Shown piece after piece: positions 55,009 to 63,338 of a stretch of DNA of 64,000 nucleotides. Under the pieces are notes generated by a model that was given only the letters and a program-made list of their open reading frames with translations, searched no databases and was not told the DNA's origin. The position numbers and the translations under genes are program-made. This stretch comes from Devosia sp. 66-14 (lineage in GTDB: Bacteria > Pseudomonadota > Alphaproteobacteria > Rhizobiales > Devosiaceae): the NCBI GenBank assembly GCA_001899085.1, contig MKVB01000006.1, positions 99,537-163,536 of the forward strand, read 5' to 3'. Within the stretch, counting starts at the first letter, position 1, and each line of letters starts with the position of its first letter.

Positions 55009-56058
55009 GTGAGCGTTCGTGTACTTGTGGCGGGTCTGGGTAATATGGGGCGGAGCCACGCCCTGGCCTATCACCGGCACCCGGGGTTCGAGATCATCGG
55101 ACTGGTGAACCGGCGCACGCCCGAGCTCGAGCCAGAGCTGGCCGGTTACACGGTGCGATCCGACTATGCCGGTGCGCTGCAGGAGCTGAAGCCGGAGCTC
55201 GTCTCGATCAACACCTATACCGACACCCACTCCGACTACGCGGTGATGGCGCTGGAACAGGGCGCGCATGTTTTCGTCGAAAAGCCGCTGGCGATGACGG
55301 TGGCCGATGCGGAGCGCGTCGTGGCGGCAGCCAGGGCCAATGGGCGGAAGCTGGTCGTCGGCTATATCCTCAGGCACCACCCGAGCTGGATCCGGTTCAT
55401 CGATGAAGCGCGCAAGCTCGGCGGTCCGTACGCCTTCCGCCTCAACCTCAACCAGCAATCGAGCGGCGCGAACTGGCGGACGCACAAGACGCTGATGGAG
55501 GCGACATCGCCGATCGTCGATTGCGGTGTGCATTATGTCGATGTGATGTGCCAGATCACCGATGCGAGGCCCGTGGAGGTCCGCGGCATGGGGGTAAGGC
55601 TTTCGGACGAGATTGCGCCCGATATGTACAATTACGGCGCGCTGCAGGTGCTGTTCGAAGATGGTTCGCGCGGCTGGTACGAGGCAGCGTGGGGACCGAT
55701 GGTTTCGGAGAACGCGTTCTTCATCAAGGACGTGATGAGCCCCAACGGTGCGGTGTCGATCGTCATGGAGCCGGGGGCCCGCTCCGACGATCTCGATACG
55801 CACACCCGTACCGACCAGATTCGGGTGCACCGGGCGGCGCTCACTGCCGATGGGGCCTTTGCCAATTCCGACGAGTACATCTCGATGCAGGGGGAGCCGC
55901 ATCACGATGCGCTGTGCGCCCGCGAGCAGGACTATGTCTATCGCGCCATCGTCGAAGATATCGACCTGAGCCGGCACATGAACGACGCGGTGCAGTCGCT
56001 GCGAATCTGCATCGCCGCAGACGAGAGCATCCGTAGCGGACTGGCGGTGAAGCTGTAA
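55009..56058 (+). CDS. Gfo/Idh/MocA family oxidoreductase
   Basis: The 349-aa protein starts at a GTG (55009) with AGGAG six bases before. The Rossmann motif is VLVAGLGNMGRSHALAYHRH, and the family EKPLAM lysine-proline motif and a His in DCGVHYVDVM follow. NAD(P)-dependent oxidation of a sugar or sugar derivative is expected. Divergence from gntR-SIS-nagA suggests a step on amino sugars or related glycosides such as GlcNAc oxidation or 1,6-anhydro sugars, but the sequence does not fix the substrate. Confidence 0.87.
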   Translation: MSVRVLVAGLGNMGRSHALAYHRHPGFEIIGLVNRRTPELEPELAGYTVRSDYAGALQELKPELVSINTYTDTHSDYAVMALEQGAHVFVEKPLAMTVADAERVVAAARANGRKLVVGYILRHHPSWIRFIDEARKLGGPYAFRLNLNQQSSGANWRTHKTLMEATSPIVDCGVHYVDVMCQITDARPVEVRGMGVRLSDEIAPDMYNYGALQVLFEDGSRGWYEAAWGPMVSENAFFIKDVMSPNGAVSIVMEPGARSDDLDTHTRTDQIRVHRAALTADGAFANSDEYISMQGEPHHDALCAREQDYVYRAIVEDIDLSRHMNDAVQSLRICIAADESIRSGLAVKL

Positions 56059-56101
56059 CGCCCGAGAGCGGGGGCCGGCGCTGGGCCAGCCCCTCCTCCC
56101 G

Positions 56102-56881
56102 TTACATCGCCGGCAGGATGGCGATGTCGCGGACATCGCCCTCGATCGCCAGATCAACCGTCTTGGTGGCCGCGCCGGTCTCGAGATTGACCGTATGGAG
56201 CGCGCCGCCTGTCGCGAGGTAGGCGGTGTTGGTGAGGTCGGCAGTCGCAGCGATGTCGAAGGCATAGGTGGCGCCGGTGACACCGAGGGCGCCGCGAGTG
56301 GCGAGAACGCCGTCGTTGGGCGTGGTCTGCTGCAGGAGGCCGAGCTTGGTGTCGATGTCGTACATCGCGGTCTTTTCGGGCTTGCCCACCGAGTTCGTGT
56401 ACGCGACCGCCACGACGCTGGCGGTGGCTGCGGCGTTGGCATCGGCGGCATCGAAGTTCAGCTTGCCGTCAACGGTGGTCATGCCGTCGTCGACATTGGC
56501 GCGGAGGTTGGTGCCGTCTGAGCCGACGATGCGGAGACGGTCGGCGACAGGGTTGAAATCGACACTGGCGGAGACGCCGGCCGCCAGCTTTTCGGACAAC
56601 ATGCTCTTCACCGTGGCAGCGCCGCTTGTGAGATCGATGATGACGACCGAACCGTCGGCAGCGACGCCATAAAGGGCATTGTCGGCGGGGCGGACATCGA
56701 TGCCCAGCAGGCTGTCGACGCCGCTAACGTCCACCGAAGCGCCGGTGGCGCCGGTTTCGGTGTCGAAACTGACAAGGGTCTTGTCACCGACGAGGGCGAC
56801 GGCCGGGGCGGCAAGGGCCGCGGCGGGCAGTACGGCAAAGCCGATGGCGGCGAGGGCGACGAGAGAGGTGCGGGCAGTCAT
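56102..56881 (-). CDS. Exported DUF4394 protein
   Basis: The 259-aa precursor has a signal peptide (SLVALAAIGFAVLPAAALA then APAV). The mature part is a DUF4394 beta-propeller-like domain: LLGIDVRPADNALYGVA, SVDFNPVADRLRIVGSDG and NLRANVDDG, then VAYTNS and YDIDTKLGLLQQ. DUF4394 proteins occur beside ECF sigma/anti-sigma genes, as here; function unknown. Its upstream region carries a TGCATCC element matching one upstream of the divergent sigma gene, so it is likely a target of that sigma factor. Confidence 0.85.
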   Translation of the reverse strand: MTARTSLVALAAIGFAVLPAAALAAPAVALVGDKTLVSFDTETGATGASVDVSGVDSLLGIDVRPADNALYGVAADGSVVIIDLTSGAATVKSMLSEKLAAGVSASVDFNPVADRLRIVGSDGTNLRANVDDGMTTVDGKLNFDAADANAAATASVVAVAYTNSVGKPEKTAMYDIDTKLGLLQQTTPNDGVLATRGALGVTGATYAFDIAATADLTNTAYLATGGALHTVNLETGAATKTVDLAIEGDVRDIAILPAM

Positions 56882-56949
56882 GGATGTCTCCTTGGCTTTT
56901 CGTCTCTTTGAGGAGCAGCGGCGAGATGTTTCTCGGCGCTCTCACAGGG

Positions 56950-56979
56950 ACTACCCGCGGCGATTGGCCCTTGGATGCA
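56950..56979 (-). promoter_or_regulatory. Probable ECF-sigma promoter of the DUF4394 gene
   Basis: On the minus strand TGCATCC (56979-56973), an 18-base spacer and GTAGT (56954-56950). The same TGCATCC hexamer-plus-one occurs in mirror image for the sigma gene. The transcript would start about 62 bases before the ATG. Confidence 0.55.
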
Positions 56980-57003
56980 GCGCGCGGAAAAACTTTCGTG
57001 CGT

Positions 57004-57032
57004 TGCATCCGAGTGGACGGATCGCGTGTAAT
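57004..57032 (+). promoter_or_regulatory. Probable autoregulatory ECF-sigma promoter
   Basis: TGCATCC (57004-57010), a 17-base spacer and GTAAT (57028-57032) lie just upstream of the sigma gene. Transcription would begin near 57039, giving a very short leader that still holds GGAG (57041-57044) for the GTG start at 57051. Confidence 0.55.
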
Positions 57033-57050
57033 CGTCGAATGGAGCACACG

Positions 57051-57602
57051 GTGAGCGACATCCGACAGGCCATCACCCCGGAAACCCTGCTGGCGCGCGT
57101 CGCCAAGGCGGAGCGTGCGGCGCTGGCGGCGTTGTTCGAGAGCGAGGCGGGACGGCTGCTCGCAGTGGCGCGGCGAATCGTCAGGCGGAGCGACCTTGCC
57201 GAGGAAGTGGTACAGGAGACGTTTGTTGCGGTTTGGCAGCGGGCCGGGCAGTTCGACCCGGCGCGAGGCAGCGCACGCGGCTGGCTGACGACGATGGTGC
57301 GCAACCGGGCGCTGAACCTGCTGCGCGACGGCGGGCGACTGGAATTCCATGACGCAACGACGCTGGAAGCGATGAGCGCCCGCGAGCACGACGCGGTTTC
57401 GGCGTTCCAGACGCTGCCGGACAGTGAAGGGCTGAAGCATTGCCTCGAGCAGCTGGATGAGCCGAAAAGGCGCGCCGTGCTGCTGACTTACGTTGTCGGG
57501 ATGAGCAATGGCGAGGTGGCGGAACGGCTGGCCGTGCCGTTGGGCACTGCCAAATCGTGGATACGACGCTCCATCGCAGCGCTGCAGGAGTGCCTGAGAT
57601 GA
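57051..57602 (+). CDS. ECF RNA polymerase sigma factor (SigK-like)
   Basis: The 183-aa sigma factor has region 2 (residues about 20-85: ALFESEAGRLLAVARRIVRR, VVQETFVAVWQRAGQFDP, RGWLTTMVRNRALNLLR) and region 4 (CLEQLDEPKRRAVLLTYV, GMSNGEVAERLAVPLGTAKS). GTG 57051 is preferred because GGAG lies six bases upstream; ATG 57039 would add four residues. Its stop overlaps the anti-sigma ATG (ATGA), so both are made in fixed ratio. The similar RpoE/SigK groups respond to envelope or oxidative stress; the signal here is unknown. Confidence 0.9.
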   Translation: MSDIRQAITPETLLARVAKAERAALAALFESEAGRLLAVARRIVRRSDLAEEVVQETFVAVWQRAGQFDPARGSARGWLTTMVRNRALNLLRDGGRLEFHDATTLEAMSAREHDAVSAFQTLPDSEGLKHCLEQLDEPKRRAVLLTYVVGMSNGEVAERLAVPLGTAKSWIRRSIAALQECLR

Positions 57603-58276
57603 GCGCCGCATTTGACGAGCAGGTCGGCGATTACGTGCTGGGGCTGCTGGACGGCGCCGACCTCGCGGCGTTCGAGGCGCAACTCGATCGTGACCCTGGA
57701 TTGGCAGAGCGGGTGGCGATGCTGCGGGGCAGAATGCAGGCGCTGGACGACACGGTGATCCCTGCCGACGTGCCGAGCGGCTTGTGGAAGCGGATCGAGG
57801 CGGAACTGGAACCGACGGCGGCCCTCGCCCCGGCGAGCCGCGCCCAGATGCGCCAGCAGAGCTGGCTGCTGGCCGCGAGCATCGTGATTGCCGCAGGTAT
57901 CGGCTTTGTCGCCGGCCAGCAGTTCAGCAAACCGGCCCAGCCGGTGGTGATCGCGGTGCTGGTGTCAGATGATGCGACCCCCGGAGCGATCGTCGAGGCC
58001 TTCGCCAACAACAGCGTGCACATCGTACCGCTCGAGGCATTCGACGTGCCGGCCGGCAAGGTGCTCGAAGTCTGGACCAAGCCAAACGAGGAGATCGGAG
58101 CGGTGTCGCTGGGGCGCTTCGCGCAATCGCAGGAAATCGTGCTGGATGGCGCGACGCTGCCATTGCCGCAGGCCGGACAGCTCTACGAGATCACTCTCGA
58201 GGATGCGCCGGGTTCGCCGACCGGCAAGCCGACAGGTCCGATCCTGGCCAAGGGGTTGGCGCGATCGCCGATCTGA
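57599..58276 (+). CDS. RskA-type anti-sigma factor
   Basis: The 225-aa membrane protein has an N-terminal anti-sigma domain (FDEQVGDYVLGLLDGADLAA), one membrane helix (residues 88-108: SWLLAASIVIAAGIGFVAGQ) and a periplasmic RskA domain ending in GQLYEITLEDAPGSPTGKPT. It has no HxxxCxxC zinc motif. It should hold the sigma factor at the membrane until proteolysis or redox change releases it. Start ATG 57599 overlaps the sigma stop. Confidence 0.9.
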   Translation: MSAAFDEQVGDYVLGLLDGADLAAFEAQLDRDPGLAERVAMLRGRMQALDDTVIPADVPSGLWKRIEAELEPTAALAPASRAQMRQQSWLLAASIVIAAGIGFVAGQQFSKPAQPVVIAVLVSDDATPGAIVEAFANNSVHIVPLEAFDVPAGKVLEVWTKPNEEIGAVSLGRFAQSQEIVLDGATLPLPQAGQLYEITLEDAPGSPTGKPTGPILAKGLARSPI

Positions 58277-58341
58277 GCACTACCCAGCCGGCAACCGCGT
58301 GCTAACATGTCAGCCGACACTCACTCCAAGCGGCTGATTTC

Positions 58342-59163
58342 ATGCGCATTATCGATACGCACCTGCACCTGATCTACCCTGACAGGTTCTCCTATCCATG
58401 GCTGAGCGGCGCCCCGGCGATCAACAGGCCATGGCATGTCGAGAGCTACTGGGCCGAGGCTGCCCCCCTGGGGGTCGAGGCGGCCCTTCATATGGAGGTG
58501 GACGTTGCGGAACCGCAGATCGCCGATGAGACCGCATTCGTCTTGGGGCTCGATCGGGTCATCGGGGCGATCGCCAACGGGCGGCCGGAGCATGCGGATT
58601 TCGAGCGTCACCTCGAGAGGATGCAGGCGCTCGGGCGGGTCAAGGGGATACGGCGCCTGCTGCAGGGCCAGCCGGCTGAACTGAGCCAGACGCAGACCTT
58701 CATCGACAGCATCCGGTTGCTGCCGCGTTACGGGATGAACTTCGATATCTGCGTGAAGTCGCACGAACTGATGCTGGCGCCGCCGCTGATCGAAGCGTGT
58801 CCCGAGACGCAGTTCGTGCTCGACCACTGCGGCAACCCCAAGATCGCCGAGCGCGAATGGGAGAGCTGGACGACGCGCATGGAGCGGGTGGCCGAACTGC
58901 CGAACGTGGTGTGCAAGGTGTCGGGGATCCTGGCCAATGTCGACGATACCTGGACGGTGGATACGATCCGGCCCTATGTCGAGTTCGTCATCGAGACGTT
59001 CGGCTGGGACCGCGTCGTGTGGGGCAGCGACCATCCGGTGGTGACGCTGTTCGCGGACCTGACCAAATGGGTGAATGCAAGCCGCGAGATCGTGGCCGGC
59101 GCGAGCCAAGTGGAACAGGAGAAGCTGTTCTCGGCGAACGCGGAACGCATCTACCGACTGTAG
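58342..59163 (+). CDS. Amidohydrolase (Amidohydro_2, lactonase-like)
   Basis: The 273-aa TIM-barrel protein has the metal motif IDTHLHLIYPDRFSYPWL, FVLDHCGNP, and VVWGSDHPV. It resembles sugar-lactone and 2-pyrone-4,6-dicarboxylate lactonases. Its likely role is hydrolysis of a small lactone, but no partner dehydrogenase is adjacent. It lies 65 bases after the anti-sigma gene and may be on its own transcript. Confidence 0.85.
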   Translation: MRIIDTHLHLIYPDRFSYPWLSGAPAINRPWHVESYWAEAAPLGVEAALHMEVDVAEPQIADETAFVLGLDRVIGAIANGRPEHADFERHLERMQALGRVKGIRRLLQGQPAELSQTQTFIDSIRLLPRYGMNFDICVKSHELMLAPPLIEACPETQFVLDHCGNPKIAEREWESWTTRMERVAELPNVVCKVSGILANVDDTWTVDTIRPYVEFVIETFGWDRVVWGSDHPVVTLFADLTKWVNASREIVAGASQVEQEKLFSANAERIYRL

Positions 59164-59231
59164 ATGCGGCAGCATCAGTGTGATTTGACGCATCGCAATC
59201 TGCTGTGCTCCAGTGTCCCGCGAGGGGGAGC

Positions 59232-59411
59232 ATGGGGCACGGCAGTCGATCATTTGTCGAACTGAGACATCGGCGCACGATCCTCATCGCAGCACTGGTC
59301 CTGATCGGCGTTTGTCTGTTTGCCGCGACCGTCGGGCTGTCGTTCTGCGTGCCGTTGTCGGTCGACGACGAAAATGGCTCCAGCGAAGAACTGGATCTGC
59401 TCGCTCGGTAA
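59232..59411 (+). CDS. Putative small membrane protein
   Basis: A 59-aa frame with GAGGGGG directly ahead of its ATG. It has a basic start, one membrane helix (TILIAALVLIGVCLFAATVG) and an acidic tail (DDENGSSEELDLL). No family is recognised; the topology would put the tail in the periplasm. Ribosome site and topology support it; lack of homology knowledge limits confidence. Confidence 0.45.
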   Translation: MGHGSRSFVELRHRRTILIAALVLIGVCLFAATVGLSFCVPLSVDDENGSSEELDLLAR

Positions 59412-59530
59412 CTTGAGGCACGGGCGGGGCGCCGGTGCCGCATCTTAGCTTTCCGGACTTTACCTCATCGTTCACCTCTTGCCGCCATGCCCGGCTTCGT
59501 CTTTGCTCTCGATGAGGGAGGACTTCGGCA

Positions 59531-61072
59531 ATGGCGGGACAACCGCATTTCGTCATCGTGGGCGGCGGGACGGCCGGGTGGATCGCGGCCTTCATCATCC
59601 AGGACTCGATCAAGCGCCTGAAGCTCGATGCCAGGCTGAGCGTCGTGGAGTCGAGCAAGATCCCGACCGTGGGGGTGGGCGAAGCGACGACCGCCGCGTT
59701 CCATGTCTTCCTGACGCATTTCGGCATCGACATCTTCGAGTTCTTCCGCAAGACGGAAGCGACCTACAAGCTCGGCATCCGGCACGAAGACTGGCGGCGC
59801 AAGGGCTATACCTATTACGGGCCGATCGATGATCCGCATGCGGTGGCGCGGCCACCGGCGGGAGCGCCGTCCGACTATCTCAACGTCTATGCGGTGTCGG
59901 TGAACGAGCCGGTTCAGGACATGCACCTGTTCGGGCCGCTGCTGAAGCAGAAGAAGGCGCCCTGGGCGCAGAAGGCGGACGGCTCGCTGATCCCTCTGGG
60001 GCCGTTCCTGCCGGCCTATCATTTCGACCAGTCGCTGGTGGGAAAATTCCTCAAGGAGAAGTCCAGCGGCGTCGAGATCGTCGACAACGTACTGACCGGA
60101 GTGGAACGGCACGGCGAGACGGGTGACGTTACGGCCCTCGTGTTCGAGGACGGACAAAAGCTCGAGGGCGACTTCTTCATCGATGCGACCGGGTTTCGCA
60201 AACGCCTGATCGTCGGCGAAATGCAGGCGCCATGGATCTCCTACCAGCACGAACTGCCGGTGAACCGCGCCCTGCCCTTCTGGCTGCCGGTTGAGCCGGG
60301 CGAGGAGATCGCCAACTACACTCGTGCCTGGGCGCAGGAAGCGGGCTGGATGTGGCAGATCCCGACACAGTACCGATATGGCTGCGGCTACGTTTACTCG
60401 GACGAGTTCCGGACGCCTGACGAGGCGCATGCCGAGGTGGAGCGGGTGCTGGGGCGCAAGATCGAGGTGCGCGGCGACATCCAGTTCAAGATCGGGCGCC
60501 TCGAGAAGGCATGGATCAACAATGTCGTGGCGGTCGGATTGAGCTCGAGTTTCCTCGAACCACTCGAGTCGACCTCGATCCATGGCACGATCGTGCAGAT
60601 GATGATGTTCGCCGGGCAGTACCTGCGCGATCCCGCCAAGATGGGGCAGCCGCTGCGGGATGACTACAATCGGCGCGTCGGGCGACAGGTCGACGACTTC
60701 AGGACGTTCGTGAACACCCACTACATGACCGAGCGCGACGATACGCCGTTCTGGCGCGAAGTGCGGGCCAACCGCATCCATCCGGAGACCAGGCAGCGGC
60801 TGGAGCGCTGGAAGGTCGAGATGCCGCGGCGCGAGCATTTTGCCGACTACCTGTTCGGACTGCCGCATGTGGAAACCCAGTTGCACTATCCGGTGCTGGA
60901 TGGGCTCGGCCTGCTCGATCCGGCGGTGGCAAAGGCCGAGATGGCGCGCGACCCCAAACTGAGGAAGTTCGCACGCGAAACGCATGCCGGACTGGTGAAG
61001 GAATACAGGCAGGCCGCCGCCAAGGCGCTGGGGCATGCGGCGTTTCTGGAGGTGGTTCGGGGGATGGGCTAG
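59531..61072 (+). CDS. Flavin-dependent tryptophan halogenase family protein
   Basis: The 513-aa protein has the FAD motif VIVGGGTAGWIAA, the halogenase motif WMWQIP (residues 273-278), Lys80 in ATYKLGIRHEDW at the catalytic lysine position, and Glu346 in FLEPLESTS. All hallmarks of an active halogenase are present. The family chlorinates or brominates tryptophan or other indole and phenol substrates with FADH2. No flavin reductase or biosynthetic gene is adjacent, and the TonB receptor that often accompanies such genes is absent. Confidence 0.9.
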   Translation: MAGQPHFVIVGGGTAGWIAAFIIQDSIKRLKLDARLSVVESSKIPTVGVGEATTAAFHVFLTHFGIDIFEFFRKTEATYKLGIRHEDWRRKGYTYYGPIDDPHAVARPPAGAPSDYLNVYAVSVNEPVQDMHLFGPLLKQKKAPWAQKADGSLIPLGPFLPAYHFDQSLVGKFLKEKSSGVEIVDNVLTGVERHGETGDVTALVFEDGQKLEGDFFIDATGFRKRLIVGEMQAPWISYQHELPVNRALPFWLPVEPGEEIANYTRAWAQEAGWMWQIPTQYRYGCGYVYSDEFRTPDEAHAEVERVLGRKIEVRGDIQFKIGRLEKAWINNVVAVGLSSSFLEPLESTSIHGTIVQMMMFAGQYLRDPAKMGQPLRDDYNRRVGRQVDDFRTFVNTHYMTERDDTPFWREVRANRIHPETRQRLERWKVEMPRREHFADYLFGLPHVETQLHYPVLDGLGLLDPAVAKAEMARDPKLRKFARETHAGLVKEYRQAAAKALGHAAFLEVVRGMG

Positions 61073-61099
61073 CCGTACCGCCCGCGCGACAATCCTCGA

Positions 61100-61200
61100 T
61101 GTCATCCCGGCGGAGGCCGGGATCCATCCTGAGATGTCGCGGTCTTTTGCGCGAAAGCCGAAATGTCCCAGGATGGGCCCCGGCCTTCGCCGGGGTGACA
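61100..61200. repeat. 101-bp palindromic intergenic repeat
   Basis: The ends are inverted: TGTCATCCCGGCGGAGGCCG (61100-61119) mirrors the complement of CGGCCTTCGCCGGGGTGACA (61181-61200), and the similarity continues through CCATCCTG/CAGGATGG. This is a common alphaproteobacterial repeat type (GTCATCCCGGC...GCCGGGGTGAC). It lies after the halogenase stop and could end its transcript. Confidence 0.75.
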
Positions 61201-61255
61201 CTGTGGGTGGGTGAGACGGTGCCCAAAGGCCCCCCGCTCCTCCGCCAGGCCGGGG

Positions 61256-61645
61256 CTACAGACTGTAGTTCAGTTCGTAGTGCACCGTCTTGTCGTGCTC
61301 GGCGGCGTAGCTCCCCTGCCCTGTGATCCCCTGCAGATCGCCGGTGCCGGAGCCCTGAACAATCTGCCACTTGCTGGCGGCCACGCCGTTGGTCCAGTCG
61401 CCGACCTCATAGATGATGAACTGGCCGGATTTGCCGTCGAGCGTACCCGCCATGACCAGATAGCCGGCATAGTGGCAGGTCTCGGCGGTGGGGTACTGCA
61501 TCAGATAGCGACCGGGCCCGGTGGCTTCTATGTCCCCATGCATGACGATATCGATCTTTGCCTCGGTCGATTTCAGCGGCGTCGCTTCGTGATACGGCTT
61601 CTCGTCCCAGTTGTTGTGCAGAATCGTGCCTTTGGCGGTCTTCAT
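61256..61645 (-). CDS. DUF3224 domain protein
   Basis: The 129-aa protein shows the DUF3224 (allene-oxide-cyclase-like barrel) pattern: a TILHNNWDEKPYH start, VMHGDIEATGPGRYLMQYP, HYAGYLVMAGTLDGKSGQFI and an end with GSGTGDLQGITGQGSY. AGGAG lies six bases before ATG 61645. Homologues are small, secreted-looking or cytosolic barrels of unknown role; no signal peptide is seen here. Confidence 0.87.
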   Translation of the reverse strand: MKTAKGTILHNNWDEKPYHEATPLKSTEAKIDIVMHGDIEATGPGRYLMQYPTAETCHYAGYLVMAGTLDGKSGQFIIYEVGDWTNGVAASKWQIVQGSGTGDLQGITGQGSYAAEHDKTVHYELNYSL

Positions 61646-61727
61646 GGTTTGCTCCTTGCTTGGACGAGGAGCCTAGCGGGCGGTGACCGCAGGGAATTGT
61701 AGTTTCGCGACACAAGGAGATCGGTGG

Positions 61728-62051
61728 ATGATCCTGCGCCAATGGTCGGCCCGTATCCGTACCGCGGATGAAGCACGCTACGTGGCCTATATCGAGGAGA
61801 CCGGCGCCGCGCATTACGCCGCGACGCAGGGCAATCTGGGGTTCCAGATCCTTACCAGCGCCGGGGCCGACGGGCTGAGCACGGTGACGACGCTCAGCTG
61901 GTGGACCGATATCGAGGCAGTGAAACGGTTTGCCGGAGACGATTATCAGCGGGCGCAGTAATACCCAGAGGACGATGCCTTTCTGGTGGAAAGGACCGAG
62001 TTCGTGCAGCACCACCTGGTGCGGACATCGCAGATGAGCGGCGTGCACTGA
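61728..62051 (+). pseudogene. Antibiotic-biosynthesis-monooxygenase-like gene with an in-frame TAA
   Basis: The frame starts at ATG 61728 after AAGGAG and encodes MILRQWSARIRTADEARYVA and later SWWTDIEAVKRFAGDDYQRA, a ferredoxin-like ABM pattern. A TAA at 61959-61961 stops it at 77 residues. The same frame continues for 29 codons (YPEDDAFLVERTEFVQHHLV) to TGA 62049-62051, four bases before the AraC ATG. Homologues normally read through with a Tyr at this point, so a TAC/TAT-to-TAA change is likely. A truncated but functional product cannot be excluded. Confidence 0.65.
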
Positions 62052-62055
62052 CGCC

Positions 62056-62877
62056 ATGCGGCAGAACGATCCCAAACCGGTCGATCCGGCCGTGAAGCCG
62101 GCGCGCGGGCTGCTGCACAAGCGAACCAGCTTCGAGCATTTCGAGCTGACCCGTTTTTCGCCGTCGGACGACCTCGGCGAGTGGGTCGAGCACCACTGGA
62201 TGATCCTCTACGACCTGGGGACCCGGCCGCCCTACACGCAGCGCAATCTCAGCCACCCCAACCAGCACGTGGTGATCGACTCGCGCGGCGAGACCGGGAT
62301 TTTCGGGGCCGCGACCGGTGTTTTCGAGACGACGCTGAGCGGCACAGGGCGCGTCTTCGCGACGAAGTTCTGGCCAGGAGCGTTCCGGCCGTTCTTCGGG
62401 CGAGCGGTGAGCGCGCTAAGCGACAGCTGGGTGCCGGTCGAGACGGTGTTCTCGCGGACATCGGCAGAGCTGCAGCACGAATTCGCCGGCCTCAACGATC
62501 CTCTGGGCATGGCGGAGCGGATGGAAGACCTGGTTCGCGCGCGGTTGCCGAAGCCGGACGAGAAGGCGAGCCTCGCAAGGCGGATCGTGCAGTTCGCCGA
62601 GGCCAACCTCGAACTGGTGTCAGCCGGAGAACTGGCCGGCGCGTTCGGACTGGGGCTCAGGGCCCTGCAGCGGCTGTTCGACGAGTATGTCGGGGCCTCG
62701 CCCAAATGGGTGATCGACCGCTACCGGATGCTGGAAGCGGTGGAAACCCTGAATGCCGGTGCTCCGAACAGCCTGACGGACCTCGCATATCGGCTTGGCT
62801 ATTTCGATCAGGCGGCGTTCAATCATGCGTTCGAGAAGCTCACCGGCGCACCGCCCAAGGCGTTTCTCGCACCATAG
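62056..62877 (+). CDS. AraC family transcriptional regulator
   Basis: The 273-aa regulator has an N-terminal AraC-type ligand domain (FSPSDDLGEWVEHHWMILYD; SHPNQHVVIDSRG) and a C-terminal double helix-turn-helix: ELVSAGELAGAFGLGLRALQ then SLTDLAYRLGYFDQAAFNHA and TGAPPKAF. It begins four bases after the broken ABM-like gene and may have regulated it. Target genes are not evident. Confidence 0.88.
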   Translation: MRQNDPKPVDPAVKPARGLLHKRTSFEHFELTRFSPSDDLGEWVEHHWMILYDLGTRPPYTQRNLSHPNQHVVIDSRGETGIFGAATGVFETTLSGTGRVFATKFWPGAFRPFFGRAVSALSDSWVPVETVFSRTSAELQHEFAGLNDPLGMAERMEDLVRARLPKPDEKASLARRIVQFAEANLELVSAGELAGAFGLGLRALQRLFDEYVGASPKWVIDRYRMLEAVETLNAGAPNSLTDLAYRLGYFDQAAFNHAFEKLTGAPPKAFLAP

Positions 62878-62900
62878 GCGTTCCTCGGGGAAGGATGATC

Positions 62901-63338
62901 ATGACCTCGCCATTCGACAGCTGGCTGTTCTGGGCGCTGCTTTCCGCGGTGTTTGCGGCCATGACGGCGATCTTTGCCAAGATCGGCATCGAGAACATCG
63001 ACAGCGATTTCGCCACGCTGATCCGCACCGGCGTGATCATCGTGGTGCTGGCGGGGATCGTTCTGGCGCTGGGCAAGTTCCAACCGCTGGACACGATCTC
63101 GGGCAAGACCTGGCTGTTCCTGGTGCTGTCAGGGCTGGCGACCGGCGCTTCGTGGCTGGCGTATTTCCGGGCGTTGAAGCTTGGACAGGCGGCCGAGGTG
63201 GCCCCGATCGACAAGCTCAGCGTGGTTCTGGTGGCGATCTTCGGCGTGTTGTTCCTGGGGGAGAAGCTGACGCTGCAGAGCTGGATCGGCGTCGGTCTGA
63301 TCGCCGTTGGTGCAGTGACGCTCGCCTGGAAGATCTGA
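62901..63338 (+). CDS. Half-size EamA/DMT transporter
   Basis: The 145-aa protein has five membrane segments and a single EamA module (FAAMTAIFAKIGIENIDSDF, LIRTGVIIVVLAGIVL, WLAYFRALKLGQAAEVAPID, VLVAIFGVLFLGEKL). Two copies would be needed for a normal ten-helix transporter, so a homodimer is likely. ATG 62901 follows GGGGAAGG; ATG 62895 is possible. Substrate unknown. Confidence 0.88.
   Translation: MTSPFDSWLFWALLSAVFAAMTAIFAKIGIENIDSDFATLIRTGVIIVVLAGIVLALGKFQPLDTISGKTWLFLVLSGLATGASWLAYFRALKLGQAAEVAPIDKLSVVLVAIFGVLFLGEKLTLQSWIGVGLIAVGAVTLAWKI

Noticed and set aside
59465-61201. 578-codon minus-strand frame opposite the halogenase
   Set aside because: The plus strand has intact halogenase motifs; the opposite frame has low-complexity Arg/His content and no recognisable domain.
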